Shown here: piece by piece, positions 32,491-41,571 of the stretch
Layout of the letters: each line of letters begins with the position of its first letter
How positions within the stretch are numbered: position 1 is the stretch's first letter
Source of the DNA: Acidilobaceae archaeon
Lineage (GTDB): Archaea > Thermoproteota > Thermoprotei_A > Sulfolobales > Acidilobaceae
Assembly: GCA_027051095.1 (NCBI GenBank)
Contig: JALUAM010000021.1
Coordinates: 1 to 63,957, forward strand
DNA length: 63,957 nt
Reading direction: 5' to 3'
Notes under the pieces: model-generated
What the model was told of the DNA's origin: nothing
What the model saw: the letters and a program-made list of their open reading frames with translations, nothing else
Databases searched by the model: none
Translations under genes and position numbers: made by a program

Positions 32491-34013
32491 CTCATTCTCA
32501 GGAAGTAGAAGGCAGCTGCGGCTATGATTACTATTATCACGACGGCCGCTATTATGGCTGTGGTGCTAATGCCGCCTTCCTCCTCTGCTGGAGCAGCCTC
32601 CGGCGTCTCTGCGGGGGTTGCAGCCTCCTCGGCCCTCTCCTCGGCAGGCGTTGCCTCCTCCGGCGTCTCCTGCTGAGGCGCCTCTCTCTCCTGCGGCTTC
32701 TCCATCATGGCGGCGAACTTCTCCTGGAACAGCTCGGGGAAGGTCTTACCGTTAGGCAGGGTTAGCCACTCGTTGACATCATCGACGCCCTTGTAGACGC
32801 CAACCTTGATCCACTCCGGCTTGCCTTCGACCTCGGCGATCAGCCACCAGTCGTAGTCTGCGGTGGCTCTATCGCCGGCCTCGTTGAGCGGGAACTTGCC
32901 GGTGGCAGCCATCCTGGCGAACTCGTCGCTTACAGTTATCTCGGGGAGTATCTCCTTCACGGCGTTGACTAGCTCGTCGGGGTTGTCCTTGGGACCCACC
33001 TTTAACAGGGCTAGGGTCAGGGCTACTACAGCGTCGTAGGCAGCATAGCTGTAAGCGTCAGGCTCCTCGCCTATCCTCTCTAGGACCTTCTGCTTAACCC
33101 TCTCCTGTGTCTCCGTGGCGGCAGGCGAGAATATCGGGTTAATGAAGAGGGTCTCTATGGCGAACTCTGCAGCCACAGGGTCCTTTATGAACTCGGAGAG
33201 GTTGGCTGTGCCATCGCTGCCGAACCAGACGACGCTCCTTAGCTCCTTGTAGTTAGCGGCCTGCTTGAACAGCTGCACGACCTCCTTGAAGCCTATCGCT
33301 ATCACGGCTACCTTATCCCTACCATATTTCTCCATTAGCTGCCTCACGTCGTTAGCGGCGCTACTGGCTATGGCAGAGAAGTTGGGGCTCTCGGGGTTGT
33401 AGCTATAGACATTTATGACCTCTACGCCCAGGTTCTCGAGCACGCTCTTAGTAGCCCTTGCTAGGCCCTCGCCCCACGTGTCGGCCCTGTTGATTATGAC
33501 GACACCCTTTATGCCCAGATCCCTAGCTAGCGCTCCTACAGCCTTGCTCTGGACGTCGTCTGCAGGCGTAAACCTGAAGACGTTGTCGCCGGGTATAGCA
33601 AGCTCGATAGCGGTGCTGCTGGGGCTTATGAGGAGCACGTTGTTCTGGTCAGCCAGCTCCTTGAGCTTCTTGACCTCGGCGCTGGTCATCGGGCCTACGA
33701 CGAACTTTATGCCCTGCGCTATGAGGCTGTTGAACTGGCTCACAGCGACGTCGGGCTTAGTCTGAGTATCAACCACTACCAGCTCGAGCCTGAACCAGGC
33801 GTTCTGCTCCTCGAGGAAGGCGTTCATATCCTCTACCGCAACCTCCACGGCAGCCTTGGCTCTAACGCCGTAGCTCTGCAGGTCGCCTGTGAGGGGTAGA
33901 AGCGCTCCTATAGTTATTGTCTGCTGCGCTGTGGACACGCTGGCCAGCGGGAGTATGGACGACAGGGCCAGCAGCGCCATGAGGGGGATAGCAGCAGCGA
34001 TCCTCTTCGACAT
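32481..34013 (-). CDS. Branched-chain-type ABC transporter substrate-binding protein, membrane anchored
   Basis: A protein of about 510 residues in the Leu/Ile/Val-binding family. After a signal peptide (SKRIAAAIPLMALLALSSIL) the mature domain starts ITIGALLPLTGDLQSYG, as in periplasmic binding proteins. The ligand domain runs to about residue 430. Then comes a Glu/Ala/Pro/Thr-rich linker and a C-terminal span (TTAIIAAVVIIVIIAAAAFYFL) ending in basic residues, so it is anchored on the outside of the cell. I prefer ATG 34013, with a GGGGGAGGAT ribosome site, over GTG 34031. First gene of the operon. Confidence 0.92.
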   Translation of the reverse strand: MSKRIAAAIPLMALLALSSILPLASVSTAQQTITIGALLPLTGDLQSYGVRAKAAVEVAVEDMNAFLEEQNAWFRLELVVVDTQTKPDVAVSQFNSLIAQGIKFVVGPMTSAEVKKLKELADQNNVLLISPSSTAIELAIPGDNVFRFTPADDVQSKAVGALARDLGIKGVVIINRADTWGEGLARATKSVLENLGVEVINVYSYNPESPNFSAIASSAANDVRQLMEKYGRDKVAVIAIGFKEVVQLFKQAANYKELRSVVWFGSDGTANLSEFIKDPVAAEFAIETLFINPIFSPAATETQERVKQKVLERIGEEPDAYSYAAYDAVVALTLALLKVGPKDNPDELVNAVKEILPEITVSDEFARMAATGKFPLNEAGDRATADYDWWLIAEVEGKPEWIKVGVYKGVDDVNEWLTLPNGKTFPELFQEKFAAMMEKPQEREAPQQETPEEATPAEERAEEAATPAETPEAAPAEEEGGISTTAIIAAVVIIVIIAAAAFYFLRMRGG

Positions 34014-34059
34014 CCCGACATCCTCCCCCACTACTTACTTACCGAATAATCAAAATAGT

Positions 34060-34083
34060 CGGGTTTAACCCGCTATATAAACC
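34060..34083 (-). promoter_or_regulatory. Promoter and palindromic operator of the liv operon
   Basis: On the minus strand a TATA box (ggtttatatag, 34073-34083) is followed at once by the palindrome CGGGTTAAACCCG (34060-34072), lying between TATA and the likely transcription start near 34050. This is a classic archaeal repressor position. GCGGGTTAAACCCG recurs at 57825-57838, upstream of the second CARF regulator. Confidence 0.65.
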
Positions 34084-34173
34084 TTATCTCCACTGGGAAT
34101 GGAAGCGCCTAGAAGCGCCGACTGCTAGAAGGCTGGTGTGGGGATGAGTGGACCGCCAGTGGCCCGACCTATA

Positions 34174-34273
34174 GGGGATGAGGAGCTTTCAGCGGCAACG
34201 ACCCGCAACAAGGGTCGGCTTAAACACGGCTCTTCACGGCTACGGCTCGTTTCACGGCCGTCTCCTCATCCCC
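34174..34273. ncRNA. Segment bounded by a perfect 12-bp inverted repeat, possible structured RNA or 3' structure
   Basis: GGGGATGAGGAG (34174-34185) pairs exactly with CTCCTCATCCCC (34262-34273), enclosing 76 nt. Inside, CGACCC (34199-34204) and GGGTCG (34212-34217) form a further hairpin, and the motif ACGGC occurs four times between 34226 and 34258. It lies in the gap 34014-34310, upstream of the liv promoter and downstream of the ABC-2 exporter genes on the minus strand, so it may be the 3' end of that transcript or a separate RNA. Confidence 0.4.
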
Positions 34274-34310
34274 GCGGAGTATTCTTATTGTGATCCGGGG
34301 GGCTTCCGGG

Positions 34311-35246
34311 TTATGCTTCCACCCTGAGCGCTATCCTATAATTCATATAGGCTAGGACTAGGGTGCCCGCTATGGTAGATGCTGCATAGAGCGGGAGGAC
34401 CTCGGCGGGGGTTATTGATAGCTCCACGAGCGACGCCGCGGTCTCGGGGTCGTCTACTAGGGGTAGCGGAAGGGGTATGAATGTGTTGTCGAACTCTACT
34501 AGGTAGTAGATTATCGATGGGAGCGTAGGGCCTGCCAGTATGGGTATGGCGCCCGAGGCGAGTATGGTCAGCTCGTAGTACCTTCTCCACGACTCTACGC
34601 TGAAGGGATCTCTAAGTACTACCACGCCGAGCGCTAGCCCCACGGCTGCTCCCGTCAGCAGCGTTACCGCGGCCCCCAGTATGAACCCCGTCATAGGGTT
34701 CCTAGTGAGGGCTCCAAAGGCCGAGGCTAGCAGAGCTATCTGCAGGCTTCCAAGGCCTATGAGGGCCCCCAGCAGGGGGGCCATCCAGGCCTTGCTCTGG
34801 GGGCCTCCGACGAGTGTGGCAGCCACTGCTACAGCTGCCCCCGCCGCCGTGAACGCTACGACTAGGAACGCTGCCAGCGCTATCATCTTGCCCGCCGCGT
34901 AGCCTCTCCTACCCACAGGCCTAACGGCTATGAGCCTGTATCCTCCCTCCCTCAGGTCAGATGCCAGGAGGTCGCCACCATACACCACCGCTACCAGCCA
35001 GGCCCAGCCGGCTATGCCGAGCCCGGCTACTAGGCCGCTCGCGGCGCCCGCTCCTATATCAAAGCCCATCATAACAGCCCAGAGCCTCTCCTCATCGACA
35101 GCTACCCCCAGTGCCTTCATGGCTATTGCGGCTATCACGGGGAGAGCCGTGAACACTAATATAAGAACTATGCCCTTCTTCCTCAAGTCCCTCTTCAACT
35201 CGTAGAGGAGTATCCCCCTAATCCCGCCTTCAATCAAGGCCTTCAC
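34311..35246 (-). CDS. ABC-2 type transporter permease
   Basis: A 311-residue membrane protein with about six spans, starting with a cytoplasmic helix (LIEGGIRGILLYELKRDLRKKG) typical of ABC-2 permeases. The next stretch includes LLASDLREGGYRLIAVRPVGRRGYAAGKMIAL, the conserved ABC-2 motif. It starts at GTG 35246, overlapping the ATPase gene by 17 bp, so the two form an exporter. The substrate (drug, lipid or peptide) is unknown. Confidence 0.85.
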   Translation of the reverse strand: MKALIEGGIRGILLYELKRDLRKKGIVLILVFTALPVIAAIAMKALGVAVDEERLWAVMMGFDIGAGAASGLVAGLGIAGWAWLVAVVYGGDLLASDLREGGYRLIAVRPVGRRGYAAGKMIALAAFLVVAFTAAGAAVAVAATLVGGPQSKAWMAPLLGALIGLGSLQIALLASAFGALTRNPMTGFILGAAVTLLTGAAVGLALGVVVLRDPFSVESWRRYYELTILASGAIPILAGPTLPSIIYYLVEFDNTFIPLPLPLVDDPETAASLVELSITPAEVLPLYAASTIAGTLVLAYMNYRIALRVEA

Positions 35247-36162
35247 CCCTCACTAAGGCTAGATAAGCCTCCTCTAGGCTGGGCTTCTCGACCCTGACCC
35301 CATCTATCCTGACTCTGCCCCTGAGGGCGTCGACAACATCTTCGACTGTGGAGTTATACACTGCTACACTCCTGCCGCCTATCATTTCTGCTCTAAACCC
35401 TCTTTCCCTGAGCGCCACTACAGCCTCCTTAGCCTGGGGCGTCTCGACTACAACCCTATTGGATCTGGAGAGGGCCTCTAGGAGCCCTTCAAGGGGGCCC
35501 CTATACAGGAGTCTCTGCCTTAGGACTACGACGCTGTCCGCCAGGTCCTCGACCTCTCTGAGAAGGTGGCTGCTTACCAGCACGCCAGCTCCCTCGCCTC
35601 TGGCGGCTGAGACTATCAGCCTCCTAGTCTCGGCCACCCACTCCGCGTCTAGGCCCGCGAGAGGTTCGTCCATTACGTAGAGGCTCCTGGGCTGGAGGAA
35701 GGCCTGGGCAACCAGCACCCTCTTCCTCTCCCCCTTGCTAAGGCTGCCAAGCCTCTTACCGCAGAGGTCCTCGGCCCCCATGAGTGCTAGAGCCTTCCTA
35801 GCTAGGACCCTCGCCTCGAACGATGACACGCCCTCCATCATGGCGAGGTATTCTAGCAACTCGCAGGGGGTCAGCCAGGGAGGGGCCTCTGGAGTCTCGG
35901 GGACGTAGCCTACCTTAGCTGCGACGTCCCTAGGGAGCTGCCCCTTTACCTCGACCCCGAGAACCCTTACAACGCCGCTGTCGGGCCTCGCGAGCCCTAG
36001 CAGGCACTTTATAGTTGTTGTCTTGCCGGCTCCGTTAGGTCCTAGAAGCGCTACTATCGAGCCCTCCTCTACGTCGAAGTCGACTCCCTGTACCGCGGTC
36101 CTTCTTCCATACCTCTTGCTTAGCTCCCTCACCTCTGCAAGCGCCAACCAGGGGCACACCAT
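35230..36162 (-). CDS. ABC-2 type transporter ATPase
   Basis: A 310-residue ABC ATPase with Walker A (GPNGAGKTT), Q-loop (VPETPEAPPW), the signature LSKGERKRV, Walker B (LYVMDEPLAGLD) and switch histidine (VSSHLL). The C-terminal 90 residues form the accessory domain seen in CcmA/DrrA-type exporters. ATG at 36162; the TTG at 36147 is an alternative nearer the first conserved strand. First gene of a two-gene exporter operon, divergent from the second reverse gyrase. Confidence 0.9.
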   Translation of the reverse strand: MVCPWLALAEVRELSKRYGRRTAVQGVDFDVEEGSIVALLGPNGAGKTTTIKCLLGLARPDSGVVRVLGVEVKGQLPRDVAAKVGYVPETPEAPPWLTPCELLEYLAMMEGVSSFEARVLARKALALMGAEDLCGKRLGSLSKGERKRVLVAQAFLQPRSLYVMDEPLAGLDAEWVAETRRLIVSAARGEGAGVLVSSHLLREVEDLADSVVVLRQRLLYRGPLEGLLEALSRSNRVVVETPQAKEAVVALRERGFRAEMIGGRSVAVYNSTVEDVVDALRGRVRIDGVRVEKPSLEEAYLALVRGEGLD

Positions 36163-36189
36163 TACCTCATTCAGCCGAGCCGAGGTAAT
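36161..36189 (-). promoter_or_regulatory. Inverted repeat over the start of the ABC-2 exporter operon
   Basis: ATTACCTC (36161-36168) and GAGGTAAT (36182-36189) are perfect complements with a 13-bp spacer. The left arm touches the ATG of the exporter ATPase (36160-36162). It could be an operator for the exporter or an mRNA hairpin that hides the start site. Confidence 0.45.
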
Positions 36190-36272
36190 ACTAACCCTCC
36201 CCTCCCCCGAGGAGAGCCCCCCATAGCTAGTCCACGGGGGCGCCGGGGTAGCGGGGTTTAAGCTGTCATAGG

Positions 36273-39200
36273 ATGCAGGTGAGCATCGCCGTGAAGGAGA
36301 TAATGGGCGTCTACAGGGGCTTCTGCCCTAACTGCAGAGGCGCTGTGAGCGAGGAGAGGCTGCTGGAAGGGCTGCCATGTGATAGGTGCCTCCCGCGGCC
36401 TGTAGGAGGCGGTTTGGAGCGGATAGCCCGCTTCCTACTTAAACGTGGCAGGCTCATGGGGTTCTACTGGATTTGGAGCCTACAGCGCGAGCTGGCGGAG
36501 TTCGAGAGATTCTTCGAGGAGCGGGTGGGCCTTAGACTGTGGAGCGCGCAGAGGAGCTGGGCGAAGAGGCTTCTCAGAAGGGAGAGTCTAGCGATAATAG
36601 CTCCCACAGGCGTGGGCAAGTCAACCCTCCTCAGCGCCTACGCTGCTTACCGCGCCGAGACGGGGGGCTGGAGGGTCCTTTACCTGGTGCCGACGGAGAA
36701 CCTTGTGAGGCAGGCGTATGAGAGGATATCGTCCATTTCGAGGGGCAGGGTAGTGTACTACTCTTCCAGGCTCTCGGAGAGGCTCAGGTCGGAAGCTCTC
36801 GAGGCCATACGATCCGGGGGCCCAGGCGTATACATAGTCACGACGGGCTTCCTCTCCAGGAGGTACGAGTACCTACGCTCGGGGGGCAAGTTCGAGCTTG
36901 TCATAGTAGACGACGTTGACAGCCTGTTAAGGTCGAGCAGGAACGTTGAGAGAGTGCTAGCCCTTCTGGGCTTCCCCGACGACTTAATTGTGTCAGCGCT
37001 GAAGCTAGTAGAGTTTAAGTTGAAGCTGTATAGGGCGTTGGCGTCAGGGTCGAGGAGGGTAGAGGATCTTCAAGTGCGTGTGGCCGAGCTTGAGGAAGCT
37101 GTGAGAAGGGGTTTAAGCTCCCTAGGCTCCCAGGGCCAGCTGGTCATAGCCAGCGCTACGGGCAGGCCTCGAGGCTATAAGCACCTGGTGTTCAGGGAGC
37201 TACTCGACTTCGAGGTGGGCGGCGGAAGCGACTATCTGAGGAACATACTGGACTCGTACCTGATCTGCAGTGATCCGTATAAGTGCCTGGTGGATGTTAC
37301 CGAGGACCTGGGCGACGGCGTCATAGTTTTCGTGTCGCAGAGACACGGCAAGGAGGCCGCTAGGAGGCTGGCCGGCGAGCTGGAGGCGAGGGGTCTCAGG
37401 GTAGCCCTCGCTTTAACAGGCTCCCGTAGGCCCCTAGAGATGTTCGCGTCGGGGAAGGTGCAGGCTCTGGTCGGGGTTGCCAGCAGGTACGGCGTGATAG
37501 TCAGAGGCATTGACCTGCCTCAGAGAGCCAAGTATGCGCTCTTCCTGGGAGCCCCCGGCGTGAGGCTCAGGATTGAGGAGGCGCTGCTAAACCCTCGAAG
37601 ACTGCTGAGGATACTAGACTACGCTGCCTCCCAGGGCGTGGAGCGGGCCTCCCTCTACTACGAGAGGCTTAGGCACATCGTTGAGAGACTGCCTGACCCC
37701 TCTCTCGTACCCGCGGCTGCTAAGGGGAAGCTTAGAGCCGAGGGCCTGCTCACAGAGGCTGCCAAGCTAGTCAAGGAGGCATCCGAGGTTGCGAGCAGCT
37801 GGCTACTAGAAGAGGCTAAGGCCCGGGGGGGAGTGCTCCGCGTTGGGGGCATAGTGGTAGAGTCTTGGGGATACGTCGTTGTGCCTGACGCGCTGACCTA
37901 CATACAGGCTAGTGGGAGGACGAGTAGGCTCTACAAGGGCGTCATGACGTTCGGCCTCAGCGTGGTGGTTGACTCTAGCGAGGAGTACGTTGAGGCTCTC
38001 TGGGAGAAGCTTAGATGGTCGACGGGCACTATATTCACGCCGTTCCACAAGGTCGAGATAGGGGAGGTTAAGCGTAGGGTAGAGGAGTCGAGGAGGGGTA
38101 AGGGCAGGAAGATCAACGTTAAAACAGTGCTACTCGTAGTAGAGTCGCCTGCGAAGGCTAGGACTATAGCGTGGTTCTGGGGGAGGCCTGGCAGAAGGAG
38201 GGTTGGAGGCCTCACAGTCTATGAGACGAGCGTTGCGGACGAGCCTACAGGCACGGTATATATAATCAACGTTACAGCTACCAGGGGCCATATAACCGAC
38301 CTTGCGGTGGACGTCGACGACTCGATGTATGGTGTGAAGGCGTCCAAGAGGGGCTACACGCCAGTCTACGACTCTATTAAACGCTGTAAGGAGTGTGGAT
38401 GGCAGTTCACGTCATCGTCTAGGGTGTGCCCCCGCTGCGGCTCCAGCCGGGTAGTTGATAGCATGGCGGTGGTGGACCTTCTGCGTAAGCTGGCGGTCGA
38501 GGTTGACGAGATAGTAGTAGCCTCCGACCCCGACAGAGAGGGCGAGAAGATAGCCTGGGACGTGTACCTCGCCGTTAAACCTTACAACCCCAACGTGAAG
38601 AGGGGGCGTTTCCACGAGGTAACGCCCAAGGCGGTTCTTGAAGCGCTCCGTAGCGCGGGCAGCTTCGACGAGAGGCTCGTGGAGGCCCAGGAGGCTAGGA
38701 GGATCGTCGATAGGTGGATAGGGTTCAGCCTAAGCGAGCATCTCTGGGCGGTATACGGCAAAACGTGGCTAGGCGCAGGCAGGGTTCAAACGCCGGTGCT
38801 CGGGTGGATCGTCGGAGCCTATGAGAAGTGGAAGGCTAGCAGAGGCTACTATGCCGTGCTGAAGCTGGAGAACGGCGCTAGGGTCTCCGTTTTCAGCGAG
38901 AGCAGGGAGAAGGCCGAGGAGGTCGCGTCTACCGGCTACGTGGAGGTCGTTAAGGTGGAGTCTGTGTGGGAGGAGAGGCAGCCACAGCCGCCTTTCACCA
39001 CGGATTCAATGCTCTACGAGGCCTCTAGCAGGCTGGGCCTAGGGGCGTCGACGGCCATGAGGCTCGCGCAGGACCTCTTTGAGTGGGGCCTGATAACTTA
39101 TCATAGAACAGACTCGACCAGAGTGAGCCCGGCAGGGATATCAATAGCGGCCGAGTGGCTTCAGAGGAAGGGCATGGAAGGCCTCTTCAAGCCCAGGGGG

Positions 39201-39926
39201 TGGGGCGAGGGGGGCGCCCACGAAGCTATAAGGCCTACGAGGCCGCTGGACGCCTCAGAGCTGGAGAAGGCTGTGCTAGACGGCTCTATTAGGGTGCCGG
39301 GCAGGCTAACTAGGATGCACCTAGCACTCTACGACTTAATATTCAGGAGGTTCGTGGCCAGCCAGATGAGCCCTGGAAGGCTGTTAGTAGTCAGGGCCGT
39401 CCTCAGGGCTTCATCGGCCGAGATAGAGGTTGAAGGTGTAGCGGCGGCTTCAGGAGGCTTCACCAGAGTCTACACGCCTAGGCTATCCGAGTGGCTCTCA
39501 AGCTTAAAGCCTGGCTACAGGGTAAGGGTCGTCGAGGGCAAAGTGGTAAAAGGTAGCAGGGAGAGGCTGCTCAGGAGCGGCGATGTGGTTAAAATGATGA
39601 GGGACCATGGGATAGGGAGGCCGAGTACCTATGCGAAGGCGATAGAAGCCAATATAAGGCATGGCTACGTGGTGGAGAGCAAGAAGCGGAGGTATCTGGT
39701 GCCTACCAGGCTCGGCATAGAGGTGTACAGATACCTGTCAACAGGGTTCCCAGAGCTGGTCTCGGTCGAGACCAGCAGGAGGCTGGAAGAGGAGCTGGAC
39801 CTGGTGGAGAGGAGGCTGAAAAGCCCCACGGCCATGCTGTCAGAGGCCTGGAAGCTCATAGAGGAGAAGCTGGAGGCGGCGAGGACCGTGGAAGGTCGGG
39901 TAGAGGCTGGGGAGGCTGCAGGCTAA
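36273..39926 (+). CDS. Reverse gyrase, normal-size form of 1217 residues
   Basis: Complete reverse gyrase: first zinc finger (Cys18, 21, 36, 39), Walker A (APTGVGKS, 110-117), DDVD (213-216), SATGRPRG, Toprim VESP (Glu624), second zinc finger (CKECGW...CPRC), DPDREGE (Asp752, Asp754, Glu756) and the nicking tyrosine Tyr943 in GLITYHRTDS. It adds positive supercoils using ATP, a hallmark of hyperthermophiles. ATG start; a TATA-like ggtttaagct (36255-36264) is close upstream, so the mRNA is probably leaderless. The other copy, at 13088-18757, is much longer. Confidence 0.97.
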   Translation: MQVSIAVKEIMGVYRGFCPNCRGAVSEERLLEGLPCDRCLPRPVGGGLERIARFLLKRGRLMGFYWIWSLQRELAEFERFFEERVGLRLWSAQRSWAKRLLRRESLAIIAPTGVGKSTLLSAYAAYRAETGGWRVLYLVPTENLVRQAYERISSISRGRVVYYSSRLSERLRSEALEAIRSGGPGVYIVTTGFLSRRYEYLRSGGKFELVIVDDVDSLLRSSRNVERVLALLGFPDDLIVSALKLVEFKLKLYRALASGSRRVEDLQVRVAELEEAVRRGLSSLGSQGQLVIASATGRPRGYKHLVFRELLDFEVGGGSDYLRNILDSYLICSDPYKCLVDVTEDLGDGVIVFVSQRHGKEAARRLAGELEARGLRVALALTGSRRPLEMFASGKVQALVGVASRYGVIVRGIDLPQRAKYALFLGAPGVRLRIEEALLNPRRLLRILDYAASQGVERASLYYERLRHIVERLPDPSLVPAAAKGKLRAEGLLTEAAKLVKEASEVASSWLLEEAKARGGVLRVGGIVVESWGYVVVPDALTYIQASGRTSRLYKGVMTFGLSVVVDSSEEYVEALWEKLRWSTGTIFTPFHKVEIGEVKRRVEESRRGKGRKINVKTVLLVVESPAKARTIAWFWGRPGRRRVGGLTVYETSVADEPTGTVYIINVTATRGHITDLAVDVDDSMYGVKASKRGYTPVYDSIKRCKECGWQFTSSSRVCPRCGSSRVVDSMAVVDLLRKLAVEVDEIVVASDPDREGEKIAWDVYLAVKPYNPNVKRGRFHEVTPKAVLEALRSAGSFDERLVEAQEARRIVDRWIGFSLSEHLWAVYGKTWLGAGRVQTPVLGWIVGAYEKWKASRGYYAVLKLENGARVSVFSESREKAEEVASTGYVEVVKVESVWEERQPQPPFTTDSMLYEASSRLGLGASTAMRLAQDLFEWGLITYHRTDSTRVSPAGISIAAEWLQRKGMEGLFKPRGWGEGGAHEAIRPTRPLDASELEKAVLDGSIRVPGRLTRMHLALYDLIFRRFVASQMSPGRLLVVRAVLRASSAEIEVEGVAAASGGFTRVYTPRLSEWLSSLKPGYRVRVVEGKVVKGSRERLLRSGDVVKMMRDHGIGRPSTYAKAIEANIRHGYVVESKKRRYLVPTRLGIEVYRYLSTGFPELVSVETSRRLEEELDLVERRLKSPTAMLSEAWKLIEEKLEAARTVEGRVEAGEAAG

Positions 39927-40219
39927 GCCTCCCCGCTACCCCGGCCCCCCTCCACCGCCTTAACGTGGACCACGACCTGCACGGTCTTATCCTCGAACCT
40001 TCTAGCGACGCCGAGCCTCTTAAACATGACTTCTATTTTGACGCCGTTTGCTTCGAGCATAGACTTCGCTATGTTGAGCGATTCGAAGAGCTTGCATATA
40101 TTAGCGCCTGAGGCTTGCAGCAGGACCTCCCCTCTCTCCGAGACCTCGAGCGCTATCTCGTGGGCGTAGCCCTCTGCATCGTCGTCTTCGCCAATGACTA
40201 TTCTACGCGTTTGTACCAT
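39923..40219 (-). CDS. Alba-like small nucleic-acid-binding protein
   Basis: A 98-residue protein with the Alba-type layout: a central helix-strand region (ASGANICKLFESLNIAKSMLEANGVKIEVMFKRLG) resembling the ARGRAISKAV...VEIVRNR core of Alba, then a beta hairpin and final strand (TVQVVVHVKA). The N-terminus is acidic rather than basic and the Alba lysine pair is not clear, so it is a divergent member. A minus-strand TATA box (tttaaaag, 40255-40262) precedes ATG 40219. Its 3' end overlaps that of the reverse gyrase gene by 4 bp. Confidence 0.55.
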   Translation of the reverse strand: MVQTRRIVIGEDDDAEGYAHEIALEVSERGEVLLQASGANICKLFESLNIAKSMLEANGVKIEVMFKRLGVARRFEDKTVQVVVHVKAVEGGRGSGEA

Positions 40220-40257
40220 AAACTTTCTCCCGCCTCATTCAAGCTACACCGGGGCTT

Positions 40258-41571
40258 TTAAAGGGGCCAGGCGGCTATGACGAGTGCTATTACAAGCGGG
40301 ACTAGGGATAATATTATGCTGGCGTAGGCAACGCCCCTGAGGACCTCGCCTCCCGCCCCCGCGGCCCTCGCATAGAATACCTTGTTAAGCGTCGCCGAGA
40401 AAATCGACATAAGCATGCCTGCCACGGCGTTCTCGAATCCAAGCTCCCCCGCAGCGCTGGCCAGGGATAACAGCGAGGCGGTCGCACTCGCAGCCCCTCC
40501 TATTACTCCCACAAGCATAGCCGCTACGAGCCCGCTCTGCGGTCCCGCCCAGGAGGCTAGGAACTTAGCCAGCAACGTGAGCGCTATGTAGACTAGAGCG
40601 CCCCTGAGCGCCGCCGCCCAGTCAAGGGGACTTCTCACGGCCGGGGGAACATTGTAAGCCTCTCTTAGCATCTCGGAGGAGTACTTCGCTAGTGCAAGGG
40701 AGAAGGCGGCGAGGGCTGCAAAGGGCGCGGTCAGCGCTAGGCTAGCGCCCGAGAGTAGCAGGGCTATAGAAGCGAGCAGCGAGGACCTGAGCTGCATCGC
40801 CGAGACTATTAGGGACGTGAGAAGGGCTGAGGTCCTGAAGTCGCGGGGCGGCTTGGAGAATACGCTGGACATCGCAGCTTCACTATTAACCATGCTCGCC
40901 AGGAAGGAGCCGGCCACCGCGCCGCGAGACCCCCACATCCTCGCGGCAGCGTAGCTCCCGAAGCTCACAGCCACGACAGCCGTAAAAAATATGTAAGCCG
41001 TGAAGAGGTCTATGACGGGCACGAGCCTAGAGTACTCCCTGACTAGCGGACCCACTATGACTATAAGAGCCGCGACCTCAAGCATAGCCAATAGTTCGCT
41101 ATAACTTATACTTCTGGCAAGTTTAACTATTGGATCCTTAAGGGCTAGTAGCATACTGACAGCGACGCTGACACCCGCGGCCTCGAGCACGAGGCCGAGG
41201 CCAGCCATGACCCCTACCAGGAATGTGAGCAGCACTACGAGATAAGTGGTGAAGCCGTATGCGCCCGCCTTTATCATCCTGGCGTAGGCGTACAGCATAA
41301 CGAGGAGTGTGACCGCTGAGGCTGGTATGAGGAGCATAGCCTCGCCGGCGAGCCCTCCGAGCGTCAGGGCGGTCACGCTTGACAAGCTACCGTAGAGGCC
41401 TACCAGGCCCATGCTCCTGAAGCCCGGTATAGCCCCGGGCTTCTTGGAGGATCTACCCGAGATCTGGGCCCTCTCCCTTTCGAGGCCTACTAGGGCCCCC
41501 CCTAGTAGCCCCGTGCCCACACGCAGGAGGAAGTCCTCGTAGCTGGTGATGGGCTCAGCCAAAGACTGCAC
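40258..41571 (-). CDS. MgtC/SapB family membrane protein with DUF4010 domain
   Basis: A 437-residue membrane protein with about twelve spans. The N-terminal MgtC signature is clear (GTGLLGGALVGLERERAQ...PGFRSMGLVGLYGSL), and the C-terminal half fits DUF4010. MgtC-type proteins affect magnesium homeostasis and membrane potential in bacteria; in archaea the role is unknown. It starts at GTG 41571, overlapping the preceding gene by 17 bp, so they form an operon. Confidence 0.85.
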   Translation of the reverse strand: MQSLAEPITSYEDFLLRVGTGLLGGALVGLERERAQISGRSSKKPGAIPGFRSMGLVGLYGSLSSVTALTLGGLAGEAMLLIPASAVTLLVMLYAYARMIKAGAYGFTTYLVVLLTFLVGVMAGLGLVLEAAGVSVAVSMLLALKDPIVKLARSISYSELLAMLEVAALIVIVGPLVREYSRLVPVIDLFTAYIFFTAVVAVSFGSYAAARMWGSRGAVAGSFLASMVNSEAAMSSVFSKPPRDFRTSALLTSLIVSAMQLRSSLLASIALLLSGASLALTAPFAALAAFSLALAKYSSEMLREAYNVPPAVRSPLDWAAALRGALVYIALTLLAKFLASWAGPQSGLVAAMLVGVIGGAASATASLLSLASAAGELGFENAVAGMLMSIFSATLNKVFYARAAGAGGEVLRGVAYASIILSLVPLVIALVIAAWPL

